Source: Methylobacterium sp. E-065
Lineage (GTDB): Bacteria > Pseudomonadota > Alphaproteobacteria > Rhizobiales > Beijerinckiaceae
Direction of reading: 5' to 3'
DNA: 64,000 nucleotides
Assembly (NCBI RefSeq): GCF_022829605.1
Contig: NZ_JAKSYD010000074.1
Coordinates: forward strand, 1 to 64,000
The notes beneath the pieces were generated by a model. The model was not told the origin of the DNA. It made no database searches and worked only from the letters and a program-made list of their open reading frames with translations. Positions 8,487 to 17,050 of the stretch are shown here, in pieces (the stretch's first letter is position 1; each line of letters starts with the position of its first letter). The translations under genes and the position numbers were made by a program.

Positions 8487-9224
8487 TCACGCCCCGAACC
8501 GCTCGGTGCGGATGATTCCCGGTGCTACGCCGGCCGCCACGATCAGGTCGGAGGCCGCCGCGACGAAGCGGTTCGAGCCGCAGAGGAACACCTTCCCGGG
8601 CGGCCCGGTCCGGCGCAGCGCTTCTGCGACGAGGGCGGCATCGATGCGCTTGCCCCCCGGTTCCCGGGTCGTCGCGAGGTGGAGCGAGACGCCGGGATCC
8701 TCGGCCGCCAGCCGCTCCAGCTCAGGGAGCGCGATCGCGTCGGCCCGGGTCCGGACCGAGTAGATCAAAGCCGCCGGAATCGCCCGCCAGCCCTGCGCCC
8801 GCCGCCGCAGCATCGCCAGCAGGGGAACCACGCCGGATCCACCGCCGCCGAGGAGCAACGGGCCGCCATCGGGACCGTCCCAGGAGAACGAGCCGCCGAT
8901 CGGCCCACGCAGCTCGACCTGATCGCCCACCTGGGCGATTTCGGTGAACCAGCCCGAGACCTCGCCGTCCGGCAGGCCCTCGATCATCAGTTCCAGGGTG
9001 CTGCTGCCATCCGGCGCCGAGGCGATCGAGTAGCTGCGCTGGGCCTGATACCCGTCCTCGGCGGTGAGCCGGACGTCGACATGCTGGCCGGCGCGATAGG
9101 TGTCCGCCAGCGGACAGCGCAGCCGGACGCTCGTCACGTGGGGCGTGACCGGCGCGATCGCCGTGATCGCGGCCCGGTGCCAGCGGAAGACGATCGCCTC
9201 AGTCACCGGTGTAGCGCTGCTCAC
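8487..9224 (-). CDS. Ferredoxin-NADP reductase-like FAD oxidoreductase
   Basis: A 245-residue soluble flavoprotein of the ferredoxin reductase superfamily. It has the FAD-binding motif RSYS at 63-66, an NAD(P)-binding glycine motif (GGGGSGVVPLL, about 126-135) and the terminal CGSN at 216-219. No [2Fe-2S] domain is attached. The GTG start at 9224 lies inside the end of the molybdenum oxidoreductase gene (26-base overlap); a second GTG at 9206 also overlaps. The two are therefore co-translated and probably act as an electron-transfer pair, with this protein linking NAD(P)H to the molybdenum centre. The direct partner is an inference. Confidence 0.85.
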   Translation of the reverse strand: MSSATPVTEAIVFRWHRAAITAIAPVTPHVTSVRLRCPLADTYRAGQHVDVRLTAEDGYQAQRSYSIASAPDGSSTLELMIEGLPDGEVSGWFTEIAQVGDQVELRGPIGGSFSWDGPDGGPLLLGGGGSGVVPLLAMLRRRAQGWRAIPAALIYSVRTRADAIALPELERLAAEDPGVSLHLATTREPGGKRIDAALVAEALRRTGPPGKVFLCGSNRFVAAASDLIVAAGVAPGIIRTERFGA

Positions 9225-9804
9225 GCCAGGGATCCCCGTACATGTGATAGCCGCGCAGCTCCCAGAAGCCGGCGGTGTCGGTCTTGGTGAAGCGCAGGCC
9301 CTTCACCCATTTGGCGCTCTTCCAGAAGTAGAGATGCGGCACGAACAGCCGCGCCGGGCCGCCGTGATCCGGGTGGATCGGCTGGCCGGCGTAGCGCGTC
9401 GCCACCAGGGCCTGCCCGCCGACGAGATCGGCCACCGGCACATTGGTGGTGTAGTCGTCATAGGATTCCGCCAGCAGGAACGGCGTCGGCGCCGCGATCC
9501 CGGCGTCCGTCAGCAGGTCGTCGAAGCTCACGCCCTCCCAGGCGGTGTCGAACTTCGTCCATTTGGTGACGCAGTGGATGTCCCCGTTCCACGTAGTCCG
9601 GGGCAGCGCCTCGAACGCCTCCCAGCTCCACGTCTTGATCGGGCGAGAGCCGTCGCGCAGCGTGAACTGCCACGTGGCGCGATCGACCGTCGGGTTCGGG
9701 CCGATCTGCAGGATCGGAAAGTCGTCAGTCAGATACTGGCCCGGCGGCAGGCGTGCACCGGTCTCGGGCGGCTGCCTGCGCCCGACGAAACCCCGTGTCA
9801 CCAT
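9199..9804 (-). CDS. Sulfite oxidase-like molybdopterin oxidoreductase, no signal peptide
   Basis: A 201-residue protein covering the Moco-binding domain of the sulfite oxidase family. The molybdenum-ligating cysteine is C78 in GDIHCVTKW, and the phosphate-contact segments (PVADLVGGQALVATRYAGQPIHPDHGGPAR is longer than one motif; HPDHGGPARL is the core) are intact. The opening LPPGQYLTDDFPIL is typical of a short cytoplasmic subfamily often found beside a flavin reductase, as here. Unlike YedY/MsrP there is no Tat leader and no heme membrane partner. The ATG at 9804 was chosen because the longer frame to 9945 gives low-complexity sequence. The substrate is unknown. Confidence 0.82.
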   Translation of the reverse strand: MVTRGFVGRRQPPETGARLPPGQYLTDDFPILQIGPNPTVDRATWQFTLRDGSRPIKTWSWEAFEALPRTTWNGDIHCVTKWTKFDTAWEGVSFDDLLTDAGIAAPTPFLLAESYDDYTTNVPVADLVGGQALVATRYAGQPIHPDHGGPARLFVPHLYFWKSAKWVKGLRFTKTDTAGFWELRGYHMYGDPWREQRYTGD

Positions 9805-9971
9805 GCCGGCCTCCGTTGCGCACCCGATCGAGCGGGTGTGGTGCGGCGGAACACCCCACGTCAAGCCGGCCGGTCCGGCCGTGTGCGGCCGAACAAACGC
9901 CCCAAAGCTCAGGCGTGCTAGCCGGACTGTGCCGATGTTCGGCACGAATCGCCTGCTTCCAGGGGGATGTC

Positions 9972-10274
9972 ATGAAGTACCTACTCGCGACGAGCCTCGT
10001 CGTCGGGAGCCTCGCCACGCTGGCGCCGGCCGCTCAGGCCCGCGACGGCATCGGGGCCGGCGGCGCGGCTGCGCTCGGCGTGCTCGGCGGCCTCGCGGTC
10101 GGCGGCGCCATCGCGTCGTCCAACAACGGCTATTACCCGGGCCGCCCGGTCTACCGCGCCCCGCCGCCGGTCTACGTCGAAGAAGATTACGGCCCGGTCT
10201 GCCATTTCGAGCGCCGCCGGACGGTCGATCCCTACGGCGACGTCTACATCCGCCGCGTCCGCGTCTGCGAGTAA
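9972..10274 (+). CDS. Small secreted Gly/Tyr-rich protein of unknown function
   Basis: A 100-residue protein with a clear Sec signal peptide (MKYLLATSLVVGSLATLAPAAQA, cleavage after AQA). A glycine/alanine-rich hydrophobic stretch follows (GGAAALGVLGGLAVGG), then a Pro/Tyr-rich segment and a C-terminal part with two cysteines (VCHFERR and RRVRVCE), which could form one disulfide. Such short periplasmic proteins are common in rhizobia and methylobacteria; no function is known to me. A purine-rich site (AGGGGGATGTC) lies just before the ATG. Its 3' end overlaps the convergent transporter gene by 31 bases. Confidence 0.75.
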   Translation: MKYLLATSLVVGSLATLAPAAQARDGIGAGGAAALGVLGGLAVGGAIASSNNGYYPGRPVYRAPPPVYVEEDYGPVCHFERRRTVDPYGDVYIRRVRVCE

Positions 10275-11206
10275 GTGGCCTCCGGCGCGGGCTCGACGGC
10301 CCGCCCCGGCTTCAGCCGCTCGGCACAGGCGATGCCGCCGAGCACCAGCGCCAGGGCGATCCCTTCCGTCGCCCCGAACGGCTCGCCGACCAGCAGGACG
10401 GCGAGGATCGCGCCGAAGATCGGCACGAGGTTGACGAACAAGCCGGCCCGGTTCGGGCCGATCAACTCGACCCCGCGCATGAAGAACAGCTGCGCGAGGA
10501 GCGAGGGCCCGAGGCCAACGAAGGCCACCATCGCCCATCCCTCCGGGCCCGGCCAGACGGCGTGCCCCGTTGCCCATTCCACCGCCAGCGGCGGCAGCGA
10601 GGTCAGCAGGGCGGCGACCGCCATGGCGGCGAAGAAGGCCAGCCCCGGGACCTTCGGCCGGGTCGGCAGGAAGATCGTGTAGCCCGCGTAGAGCAGACAG
10701 GCGCCGAACACGAGCACGTCGCCGCGGTTGAAGGCGAGGTGCGTGAGCACGGCCAGGTCGCCATGGGTCGCGGCCAAGCCTGCGCCGATCAGGGTGAGAA
10801 CCACGCCCGCCATCTGACCGGCCGTGACCGGGACCCGGTAGGCCACGCGGTTCAGGAGGATCACCAGCACCGGGATCGCCCCCTGGAACAGGGCGAGGTT
10901 GATCGCCCCGGTATAGGCGCCGGCGGCGTAGAACAGGCAATTGAAGGCCGTATAGCCGAGGCCGCCCATCAGCAGGATGCGCAGCCAGTGCGGGCGAAGC
11001 AGGGGCCAAGCCGCGGCGAGCTTGCGCCCCGCGAAGGGCACCAGCACCGTACAGGCCACGGCCCAGCGCAACGTCGTGATGACCTGGGGCGAGATATGCC
11101 CGGGCGCCCAGCGGCTCGTGACGGCGTTGCCGGCCCAGAGCAGCGCCGTGAGTGTGAGCAGGCCGTAAGCGGGTGCGGCCGCGTGGGCCGCCCGCTCCGA
11201 ACTCAA
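10244..11206 (-). CDS. EamA-family (DMT) transporter
   Basis: A 320-residue membrane protein of the drug/metabolite transporter superfamily. It has about ten helices in two EamA repeats, the first starting [19 protein letters not shown] and the second near [20 protein letters not shown]. Such proteins usually export amino acids or other small metabolites. The specificity cannot be read from sequence. Its start overlaps the stop of infA by four bases, so it is transcribed behind the initiation factor gene, although a functional link is unlikely. Confidence 0.87.
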   Translation of the reverse strand: MSSERAAHAAAPAYGLLTLTALLWAGNAVTSRWAPGHISPQVITTLRWAVACTVLVPFAGRKLAAAWPLLRPHWLRILLMGGLGYTAFNCLFYAAGAYTGAINLALFQGAIPVLVILLNRVAYRVPVTAGQMAGVVLTLIGAGLAATHGDLAVLTHLAFNRGDVLVFGACLLYAGYTIFLPTRPKVPGLAFFAAMAVAALLTSLPPLAVEWATGHAVWPGPEGWAMVAFVGLGPSLLAQLFFMRGVELIGPNRAGLFVNLVPIFGAILAVLLVGEPFGATEGIALALVLGGIACAERLKPGRAVEPAPEATYSQTRTRRM

Positions 11207-11478
11207 CGGCGGCGGAACTGGCCGCCACGCACCTGCGGCCGCGGGCCGGAGGAGCGCTCGTCCTTGTGGCGGAACACGAGGCGGCCCTTCTCGAGATCGT
11301 AGGGCGACATCTCGACGGTCACCCGGTCACCCGCCAGTGTCTTGATGCGGTTTTTCTTCATCTTGCCGGCCGTGTAAGCCACGATCTCGTGGCCCTGGTC
11401 GAGCTGCACGCGGTAGCGCGCATCCGGCAGGATCTCGACGACGAGACCGTCGAACTGCATCAATTCTTCTTTTGCCAT
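11203..11478 (-). CDS. infA: Translation initiation factor IF-1
   Basis: A 91-residue OB-fold protein. The family core is unmistakable ([19 protein letters not shown], then [22 protein letters not shown] and [12 protein letters not shown]). IF-1 occupies the ribosomal A site during initiation. A basic extension after the core ([13 protein letters not shown]) makes it longer than the 72 residues of E. coli IF-1. The ATG at 11478 has a good ribosome-binding site (GGAGAAGG). The open frame continues upstream to 11967 but only through non-coding sequence. The downstream DMT gene overlaps its stop. Confidence 0.95.
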   Translation of the reverse strand: MAKEELMQFDGLVVEILPDARYRVQLDQGHEIVAYTAGKMKKNRIKTLAGDRVTVEMSPYDLEKGRLVFRHKDERSSGPRPQVRGGQFRRR

Positions 11479-11689
11479 GCACCTTCTCCAGTCGGACCGT
11501 CCGGCAGCAGGCGTTCCGGCAATACGTCTCGGTTTATGATCGAGCTCGGGAAACGCCGCAGGGCGCGGATCCGATCCGACGGACCGCCCGCGCCAGCTCA
11601 GCAGCACACTCGCATGTAGTCGCCGCGGGAACCGGCCGCAAGTCGCGGCGCGGCCTAAGGGATCCGTCATCGACATGATTTGCCGGCTT

Positions 11690-12838
11690 TCACGGCTCGG
11701 CGGTGTCGTGTCCGGCATAGTCGAGGCGGCCATCCGGCATCCGCCGCCACACACGCAGGGTGACGGCGCCGCCGGTCCGATCGCCCCTCGCGTCAAAACC
11801 GACCGACCCGAGGATCGTGCGGGCGGGTGGGCCGCTACGCAGGGCCTCAGCCACCTTGCGAACATCCGCGATCCGGCCGGTCTTCGGATCGGCCGCACGG
11901 GCACGGTCGACCGCCTGATAGAGCAGTTCCACCGCCGCGTAGGCGCCGGCCGCCACGCTGTCCGCATCCGGGCCGCGCGGGACCGGCTTGCCGCTTCGGG
12001 GATCGGGTAATCGCGGCGGATCGGGCGCGAGCGTCATGACGGTGCCCTCGCCAGCCGTGCCGGCCATCGTCGTGAAGCCGGGATCGAGGATCCCGTCGCT
12101 CGCCACCAGGGTGGCACCGAGCCCGGCCTGCCGCATCGCATGCAACAGGGTCGCGGCCTCGGGGGCGAGCCCGCCGAAATAGACCGCCTCGACCCGCGCC
12201 GCCTTCAGCCGGGCGACGAGATCCGCGAGATCGCGGGTACCGCGGGGGAAACTGTCGAACAGCACCTCCGGCGCACCGGCCTCCTTCAGCTGCGCCGCCA
12301 CCGCGTCGGCGAGGCCACGGCCGAAGGTCGAGCGATCGTTGAGGATGCCGACCCAGCGACCGGCGAAGGTTTTGGCGAGGTAAGCCCCGGCGGCCCGGCC
12401 CTGCTGCGCGTCGCTGGGACCCAGCCGGAATGTGTTCCAGAAGCCGCGGCCGGTGAGCGGCGAATAGCTCGCGCCCGTCGTGACCAGCACGGCGCCGGCA
12501 TCCTCGTAGACGGGCGAGGCGGCGGCGACCGCGCCGGATTCGAACGGCCCGACCACGAGACGCACCCCGTCGGCCATGAATTTCCGGGCTACGGAGACGG
12601 CCTGCCGGGCGTCCCCGGCATCGTCGGTGGGCACCAGCACCAGCCGGGGGCGCCCGCCGGCTGCCCGGTTGATGTCGGCCACCGCCTGCTCGGCCCCCTG
12701 CCGGAGGCCCTGGCCGAAGGCGGCGTCCGGGCCTGAGAGCGGCGCCGAGAGGCCGATCCGCACCGGCGCCTGCGCGGTGGCCGGCGTCGCGGCCGTGGCG
12801 ATGAGGCCGGCGAGGGCCAAGGCGAGGTGTCGGATCAT
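11690..12838 (-). CDS. Branched-chain amino-acid-type ABC transporter substrate-binding protein
   Basis: A 382-residue periplasmic binding protein (type I, Leu/Ile/Val family). The signal peptide is [24 protein letters not shown], followed by the family start [18 protein letters not shown] and a two-lobed Rossmann fold ([38 protein letters not shown]). No permease or ATPase genes lie next to it, so it is an orphan that either uses a system encoded elsewhere or serves as a sensor. The ligand is unknown. Confidence 0.88.
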   Translation of the reverse strand: MIRHLALALAGLIATAATPATAQAPVRIGLSAPLSGPDAAFGQGLRQGAEQAVADINRAAGGRPRLVLVPTDDAGDARQAVSVARKFMADGVRLVVGPFESGAVAAASPVYEDAGAVLVTTGASYSPLTGRGFWNTFRLGPSDAQQGRAAGAYLAKTFAGRWVGILNDRSTFGRGLADAVAAQLKEAGAPEVLFDSFPRGTRDLADLVARLKAARVEAVYFGGLAPEAATLLHAMRQAGLGATLVASDGILDPGFTTMAGTAGEGTVMTLAPDPPRLPDPRSGKPVPRGPDADSVAAGAYAAVELLYQAVDRARAADPKTGRIADVRKVAEALRSGPPARTILGSVGFDARGDRTGGAVTLRVWRRMPDGRLDYAGHDTAEP

Positions 12839-13074
12839 GGCGGCACCCTACGGCCCGGCACAGGGTTTCCGGAAGAGGCGCTTCCACGTACGGACGAGCC
12901 TGTCCGGCCGGCAATGGGCCATGCACCCTGTGAGCGTATCGGCATACAGATTCGCACGGAAGCGCTGGCGGGCGGGCGCGATGTGCGGAATAAGGGCGTC
13001 ACCCCGGCTTGACGCCGGGCCTGCTGGCGCGCCGACGCGCCGCCGACCAAGACCCTCTGGGACGATTGACGATC

Positions 13075-14280
13075 ATGACCTCGCTGTTCGCCGGCATCCA
13101 GGACGCGCCGCTCGATCCGATCATGCGCCTGTTCGAGGCCTTCAACGCCGACCCGAGCCTGAAGAAGCTCAACCTCGTGGTCGGCGTCTACACCGATGCG
13201 GACGGCAAGGTGCCACGCCTGCGCGCCGTGCAGACCGCCGAAAAGCGCTGGATCGAGAAGGGCCTGCCGAAGACCTACCGGCCGATCGAGGGCACCAAGC
13301 CGTTCCGCGACGCGGTCCAGGAGCTGCTCTTCGGCAAGGGCGCGCCGATCCTGTCGCAGAACCGCACCGCGACGCTCCAGAGCATCGGCGGCACTGGCGC
13401 GCTGAAGACCGGCGCGGACGTGCTGGCCAAGCTCTATCCGAACGCCCAGGTGGCGGTCAGCAACCCGAGCTGGGAGAACCACAAGGCCCTGTTCACCCAG
13501 GCCGGCTTCACCGTGGTCGATTACCCCTATTTCTCGGCCGAGACCGGCGGCGCCGACTATCCGGCCATGAAGGCCTATCTCCAGGATCTGGCGAAGGGCT
13601 CGATCGTGGTGCTGCACGCCTGCTGCCACAACCCGACCGGGGCCGATCTCAGCCTCGATGAGTGGCGCGACCTCGTGCCCCTGATGGCCGAGCGCGGCCT
13701 GATCCCGTTCCTCGACATCGCCTACCAGGGCTTCGGCAACGGCCTCGACGCCGATGCCGAGCCGGTGCGCCTGTTCGCCGAATCGGGTCAGGAGTTCCTG
13801 GTCGCCTCCTCGTTCTCGAAGTCGTTCTCGCTCTACGGCGAGCGCGTCGGCGCGCTCACCATCGTGGCCGAGAACCCGGCCGCGCGGGCCAAGGCCGAGT
13901 CCTTCGCCAAGCGGCTGGTGCGGGCGAGCTACTCGAACCCGCACACCCACGGCGCGGCGATCGTCGAGATCGTGCTGACCGATCCCGAGCTGCGGGCTGA
14001 CTGGGAACGCGAACTCGGCGAGATGCGCGACCGGATCCGCACCATGCGCGAGCGGATGGCCGACAGCCTGCAGCAGCGCCACCCCGAGCGCGGCTTCGAC
14101 GCGATCAAGACGCAGAAGGGCATGTTCTCCTACACGGGCCTGAGCCCCGCCGAGGCCACCCGCCTGCGCGAGGAGCACGAGGTTTACGCTCTGGAGACCG
14201 GCCGGATCTGCGTGGCCGCGGTCAACACCCATAACATCGACCACGTCATCGATGCGATCGACGCGGTGGTGAAGGGCTGA
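13075..14280 (+). CDS. Aromatic/aspartate aminotransferase (class I, TyrB/AspC-like)
   Basis: A 401-residue PLP enzyme. The Schiff-base lysine is in SSFSKSFSLYGERVGAL, the cofactor-binding segments include CCHNPTGADLS and the substrate-binding region GMFSYTGLSP, and the opening MTSLFAGIQDAPLDPIMRL is typical of the TyrB/AspC group. It transfers amino groups between aromatic or acidic amino acids and 2-oxoglutarate. The ATG at 13075 starts directly at the family N-terminus; an open frame to 13009 adds an Arg-rich stretch only. The next gene begins four bases after the stop and could reduce the 2-oxoacid product. Confidence 0.93.
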   Translation: MTSLFAGIQDAPLDPIMRLFEAFNADPSLKKLNLVVGVYTDADGKVPRLRAVQTAEKRWIEKGLPKTYRPIEGTKPFRDAVQELLFGKGAPILSQNRTATLQSIGGTGALKTGADVLAKLYPNAQVAVSNPSWENHKALFTQAGFTVVDYPYFSAETGGADYPAMKAYLQDLAKGSIVVLHACCHNPTGADLSLDEWRDLVPLMAERGLIPFLDIAYQGFGNGLDADAEPVRLFAESGQEFLVASSFSKSFSLYGERVGALTIVAENPAARAKAESFAKRLVRASYSNPHTHGAAIVEIVLTDPELRADWERELGEMRDRIRTMRERMADSLQQRHPERGFDAIKTQKGMFSYTGLSPAEATRLREEHEVYALETGRICVAAVNTHNIDHVIDAIDAVVKG

Positions 14281-14284
14281 CCCT

Positions 14285-15316
14285 GTGGCGGCCCCCAAGC
14301 GCGTCTGCCGGTTCAACGTCTGGATCAACCCGGTCTTCGACGAACTGCTGAGGGCCGAGCCCGATATCGACCTGCAGGTCGGCGATCTGCAGGGACCGGA
14401 GGACGCGCTGCTGGCGCTTTTGCGCGAGGCCCACGTCTTCCACGTCTCGCCCGCACGTGACGAGCTGCCGCGCCGGTGGCACGTCACCGACGCGCTGCTG
14501 GCCGAGTGCCCGAACCTGCTGGCCGTTTCGTCGGGCGGCGCGGGCTTCGACACGGTCGACGCCGCCGCCTGCACCCGGGCCGGCGTCGCGGTGGTCAATC
14601 AGGCCGGCGGCAACGCCCGGTCGGTGGCGGAGCTGGCGATCGGCCTGATGCTCGCGGTCTCGCGCAAGATCTGTATTTCCGACCGTCTGCTCCGGACCGC
14701 GCGGGGCTTCTCGCGGGAATCGCTGATGGGCCACGAGATCGGCGGCTCGACGCTGGGGCTCGTCGGGATCGGGCATACCGGCCGCGCGGTGGCCAAGCTC
14801 GCCCGCGGCTTCGACATGCGGGTCCTGGCCTACGATCCGCTCCTGTCGGCTGACGAGATCCGGGCCCGCGGGGCGGAGCCGGTGGAGCGGGCGCAGTTGC
14901 TCGCCGAGTCCGACATCGTGTCCCTGCATTGCCCGCTCGACGAGACGACCCGCGGCAGCTTCGATGCCGAGACATTCGCGGCCATGAAGCCGGGGGCGCT
15001 GTTCATCACCACCGCCCGCGGCGGCATCCACGACGAGGCTGCGCTCGCGGAGGCGCTGGCTTCCGGACAACTGGCCGGCGCAGGCCTGGACGTCTGGGCA
15101 CCGGAGCCGCCGACGCTGGGCTCGGCGCTGCTCCAGCTCGACACGGTGGTGGCGACCTACCACACGGCCGGCGTCACGCATGAGGCGCGCCGCAATGTCG
15201 CTGCCTGGGGCGCCGAGCAGATCATCGGCATCCTGAATGGCGAGACCCCACCAAGGCTGGTCAACCCGGAGGTGTGGCCGGCGGTGCTGGAGCGGCGGGC
15301 GCGGCTGCTGGGCTGA
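14285..15316 (+). CDS. D-isomer-specific 2-hydroxyacid dehydrogenase
   Basis: A 343-residue NAD(P)-dependent dehydrogenase. It has the dinucleotide motif LGLVGIGHTGRAVAK, the catalytic arginine in ITTARGGIHDE, the glutamate in DVWAPEPP and the histidine in VVATYHTAGVT, in the family order. It starts at GTG 14285, four bases after the aminotransferase stop, so the two form an operon. Together they could interconvert an amino acid, its 2-oxoacid and the D-hydroxyacid (for example phenylalanine, phenylpyruvate and phenyllactate). The substrate is inferred from context only; hydroxypyruvate or phosphoglycerate are alternatives. Confidence 0.9.
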   Translation: MAAPKRVCRFNVWINPVFDELLRAEPDIDLQVGDLQGPEDALLALLREAHVFHVSPARDELPRRWHVTDALLAECPNLLAVSSGGAGFDTVDAAACTRAGVAVVNQAGGNARSVAELAIGLMLAVSRKICISDRLLRTARGFSRESLMGHEIGGSTLGLVGIGHTGRAVAKLARGFDMRVLAYDPLLSADEIRARGAEPVERAQLLAESDIVSLHCPLDETTRGSFDAETFAAMKPGALFITTARGGIHDEAALAEALASGQLAGAGLDVWAPEPPTLGSALLQLDTVVATYHTAGVTHEARRNVAAWGAEQIIGILNGETPPRLVNPEVWPAVLERRARLLG

Positions 15317-15357
15317 GCTCCAGGCGGCAACCGCTATAAGGCGCTGATCCACCCCTC

Positions 15358-15470
15358 CACCTCATCTGAGGTGCCCGCGTCAGCGGGCCTCGAAGGAGGG
15401 CTTCACGGATCGCAGTGCTATCTGGAGGGCTCCTTCGAGGCCTCCGCTGCGCTCCGGCGCCTCAGGATGC
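15358..15470 (+). repeat. Interspersed repeat, family 2, copy D
   Basis: This region after the dehydrogenase stop contains cctcatctgaggtg, then cgggcctcgaaggagggctt, gatcgcag, ctggagggctccttcgaggc and finally gcctcaggatg. The ends are inverted relatives of one another (CCTCA...TGAGG), and the inner cctcgaaggag and ctccttcgagg segments pair too, so RNA or DNA could form a long imperfect hairpin. The same order of blocks occurs inverted at 37333-37430, and a fragment at about 20670-20684. It lies between two convergent operons. Confidence 0.7.
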
Positions 15471-15505
15471 GGGTGAAATTCGGATTTCCCAGATCTGGCG
15501 GCCCG

Positions 15506-16300
15506 CTATGGCGCAGCCCCCATCCACCCAAACCCCGCCTCGGTCCCGGCCGCAGGGTGATACTCGCAGCCGACGAAGCCAGCATATCCGACCTCTTCCA
15601 GCGCCGCGAAGATCGGGTCGAACGCGATCGTGCCGGTCCCGGGCTCGTGCCGGCCGGGATCGTCGGCGATCTGGACGTGGGCGATGAGCGGCGCGTGGGC
15701 GCGAATCAAAGCCGCCGGATCGTGGCCTAGACAGACGCAGTGATAAGCGTCGAACAGCAGCTTGACGTTGTCGCGCCCGATCGCCCGGATTGCATCCACC
15801 GCCACCAGCGGATCGTCGATCACGTAATTGGCGATCGAGCCTGGGCCGATCGGCTCGACGATCACCGTCATGCCGCGTGCCTTGGCGGCATCGGCCGCGA
15901 AGGCGAGGTTTTCAAGATACGTGTCCCAGAGCTTCGCCTGCTCGACCCCCGCGGGTCGGACGCCCGCCATTGGGTGGACCATGCGGCAGCCGAGTTGTTC
16001 GACGTAATCCAACGTCGGCGCGATCGTGGAGCGGTAATACTCCACCTTGTCGGGTAGGGCCGCGAACCCCTTCTCGCCCTTGGAGGCGTTGCCCGCCGGG
16101 AAGCCGGTCTGAACCAGCGGGACGCCAGCCCGCTCCAACCAGCCCGCCACCTCCCGGGCCGGCGTCGCGAACAGATTCGGATGCTCCACAGCCCGGAACC
16201 CGGCCTTCGCGGCAGCCGCGAAGCGTTCGGCGAGCGGCAGCTCCGTGAACAGGAAGCCGCAATGGCCGCTGAGGCGGTTCTTGAAAGCACCGAGCTTCAT
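15506..16300 (-). CDS. Hydroxypyruvate isomerase-like TIM-barrel protein
   Basis: A 264-residue xylose isomerase-like TIM barrel of the Hyi/OtnI family, which isomerises hydroxypyruvate and tartronate semialdehyde or 2-oxo-tetronates. Metal and active-site positions are visible: the glutamate in VIVEPIGPG, the aspartate in LLFDAYH, the histidine in IAHVQIADDPGRHEPGTG and the glutamate in GCEYHP. It follows the racemase-like gene by three bases and is transcribed behind lacI. Its own family also contains sugar-acid isomerases, so the exact substrate is open. A role in the neighbouring sugar-acid pathway is inferred from position. Confidence 0.82.
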   Translation of the reverse strand: MKLGAFKNRLSGHCGFLFTELPLAERFAAAAKAGFRAVEHPNLFATPAREVAGWLERAGVPLVQTGFPAGNASKGEKGFAALPDKVEYYRSTIAPTLDYVEQLGCRMVHPMAGVRPAGVEQAKLWDTYLENLAFAADAAKARGMTVIVEPIGPGSIANYVIDDPLVAVDAIRAIGRDNVKLLFDAYHCVCLGHDPAALIRAHAPLIAHVQIADDPGRHEPGTGTIAFDPIFAALEEVGYAGFVGCEYHPAAGTEAGFGWMGAAP

Positions 16301-16303
16301 GGG

Positions 16304-16975
16304 TCAGGCGCTCCGGCCGGTCTCGAGCATAGCGCGCATCCGGTCCACCGCGGCGTGGGGCGCGGTCAGGACCGGGACGGACACCGCCTTCCGCACCGCC
16401 TCGGCGGCCCGGGAGGTGGAGAAATGCGCCAGCATGATCGCGTCGCAATCGTCCAGTTCCGGTGCACGCTCGGCGATCAGGCGATTGTGGGTCTCGGCAT
16501 CGCCGGCCCGCAGGCGCGCCATGGCGTCGTCCACCAAGATGGTCCGCAACGTGGCCGGGCGCGCCGACTGGCCCACGAACTCCTCGAACTCGTCGGTCAT
16601 CGTGCCGATGGACGGGCCGAAGGTCGCCAGCATGCCGATGCGCTCGCCCTGCGCGATCGCGGCGCGGAACATCGCCTCGTTGGGCTTGAGCACCGGCACC
16701 GGCACCGTCTCGATCAGCCGGTCGATCGCCGGCCCGAAGGCCGAGCAGGTGATCAGGATGCCGTCCGCGCCCATGTCGTGGCCATAGCGACCGAACCGCA
16801 CGAAGCGCTCGATCATGCCCTCCGAGATGGCGCCGGGCTCCTTCGCCCGGTCGGCCGACAGGCCGTCGTCGAGGAGGTTCACCGCCTCGGCCTCGGGCCA
16901 CTTCTCGGCGAAGGCGGCCTGGATCGGCGCCATGGCGACCGGCGTCGCGTGCAGGAGGACGATGCGGGGCGCCAT
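16304..16975 (-). CDS. Aspartate/glutamate racemase superfamily protein
   Basis: A 223-residue protein of the Asp/Glu/hydantoin racemase superfamily. The first catalytic cysteine is present in ILITCSAFGPA. The second position expected near DDCDAIMLAHFSTSR carries His/Phe instead of Cys, so a classic two-cysteine racemase mechanism is doubtful. The ATG at 16975 (after GGAAG) begins at the family start MAPRIVLLHATP; a longer frame to 17041 lacks such a signal. It is coupled to the isomerase-like gene. The function is unassigned; decarboxylase or isomerase activity is as possible as racemase activity. Confidence 0.75.
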   Translation of the reverse strand: MAPRIVLLHATPVAMAPIQAAFAEKWPEAEAVNLLDDGLSADRAKEPGAISEGMIERFVRFGRYGHDMGADGILITCSAFGPAIDRLIETVPVPVLKPNEAMFRAAIAQGERIGMLATFGPSIGTMTDEFEEFVGQSARPATLRTILVDDAMARLRAGDAETHNRLIAERAPELDDCDAIMLAHFSTSRAAEAVRKAVSVPVLTAPHAAVDRMRAMLETGRSA

Positions 16976-17050
16976 TGGATCTTCCAGGTTGAAGGCAGGG
17001 GCGATCGACGCGTTGTAAGCGATTTCAGAACGGTGGCACAATAGCGCCGG

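Noticed and set aside
11690..12838. A complete amino-acid ABC uptake operon around the binding protein.
   Set aside because: No permease or ATPase gene is found on either side; the neighbours are infA and an aminotransferase on the other strand.
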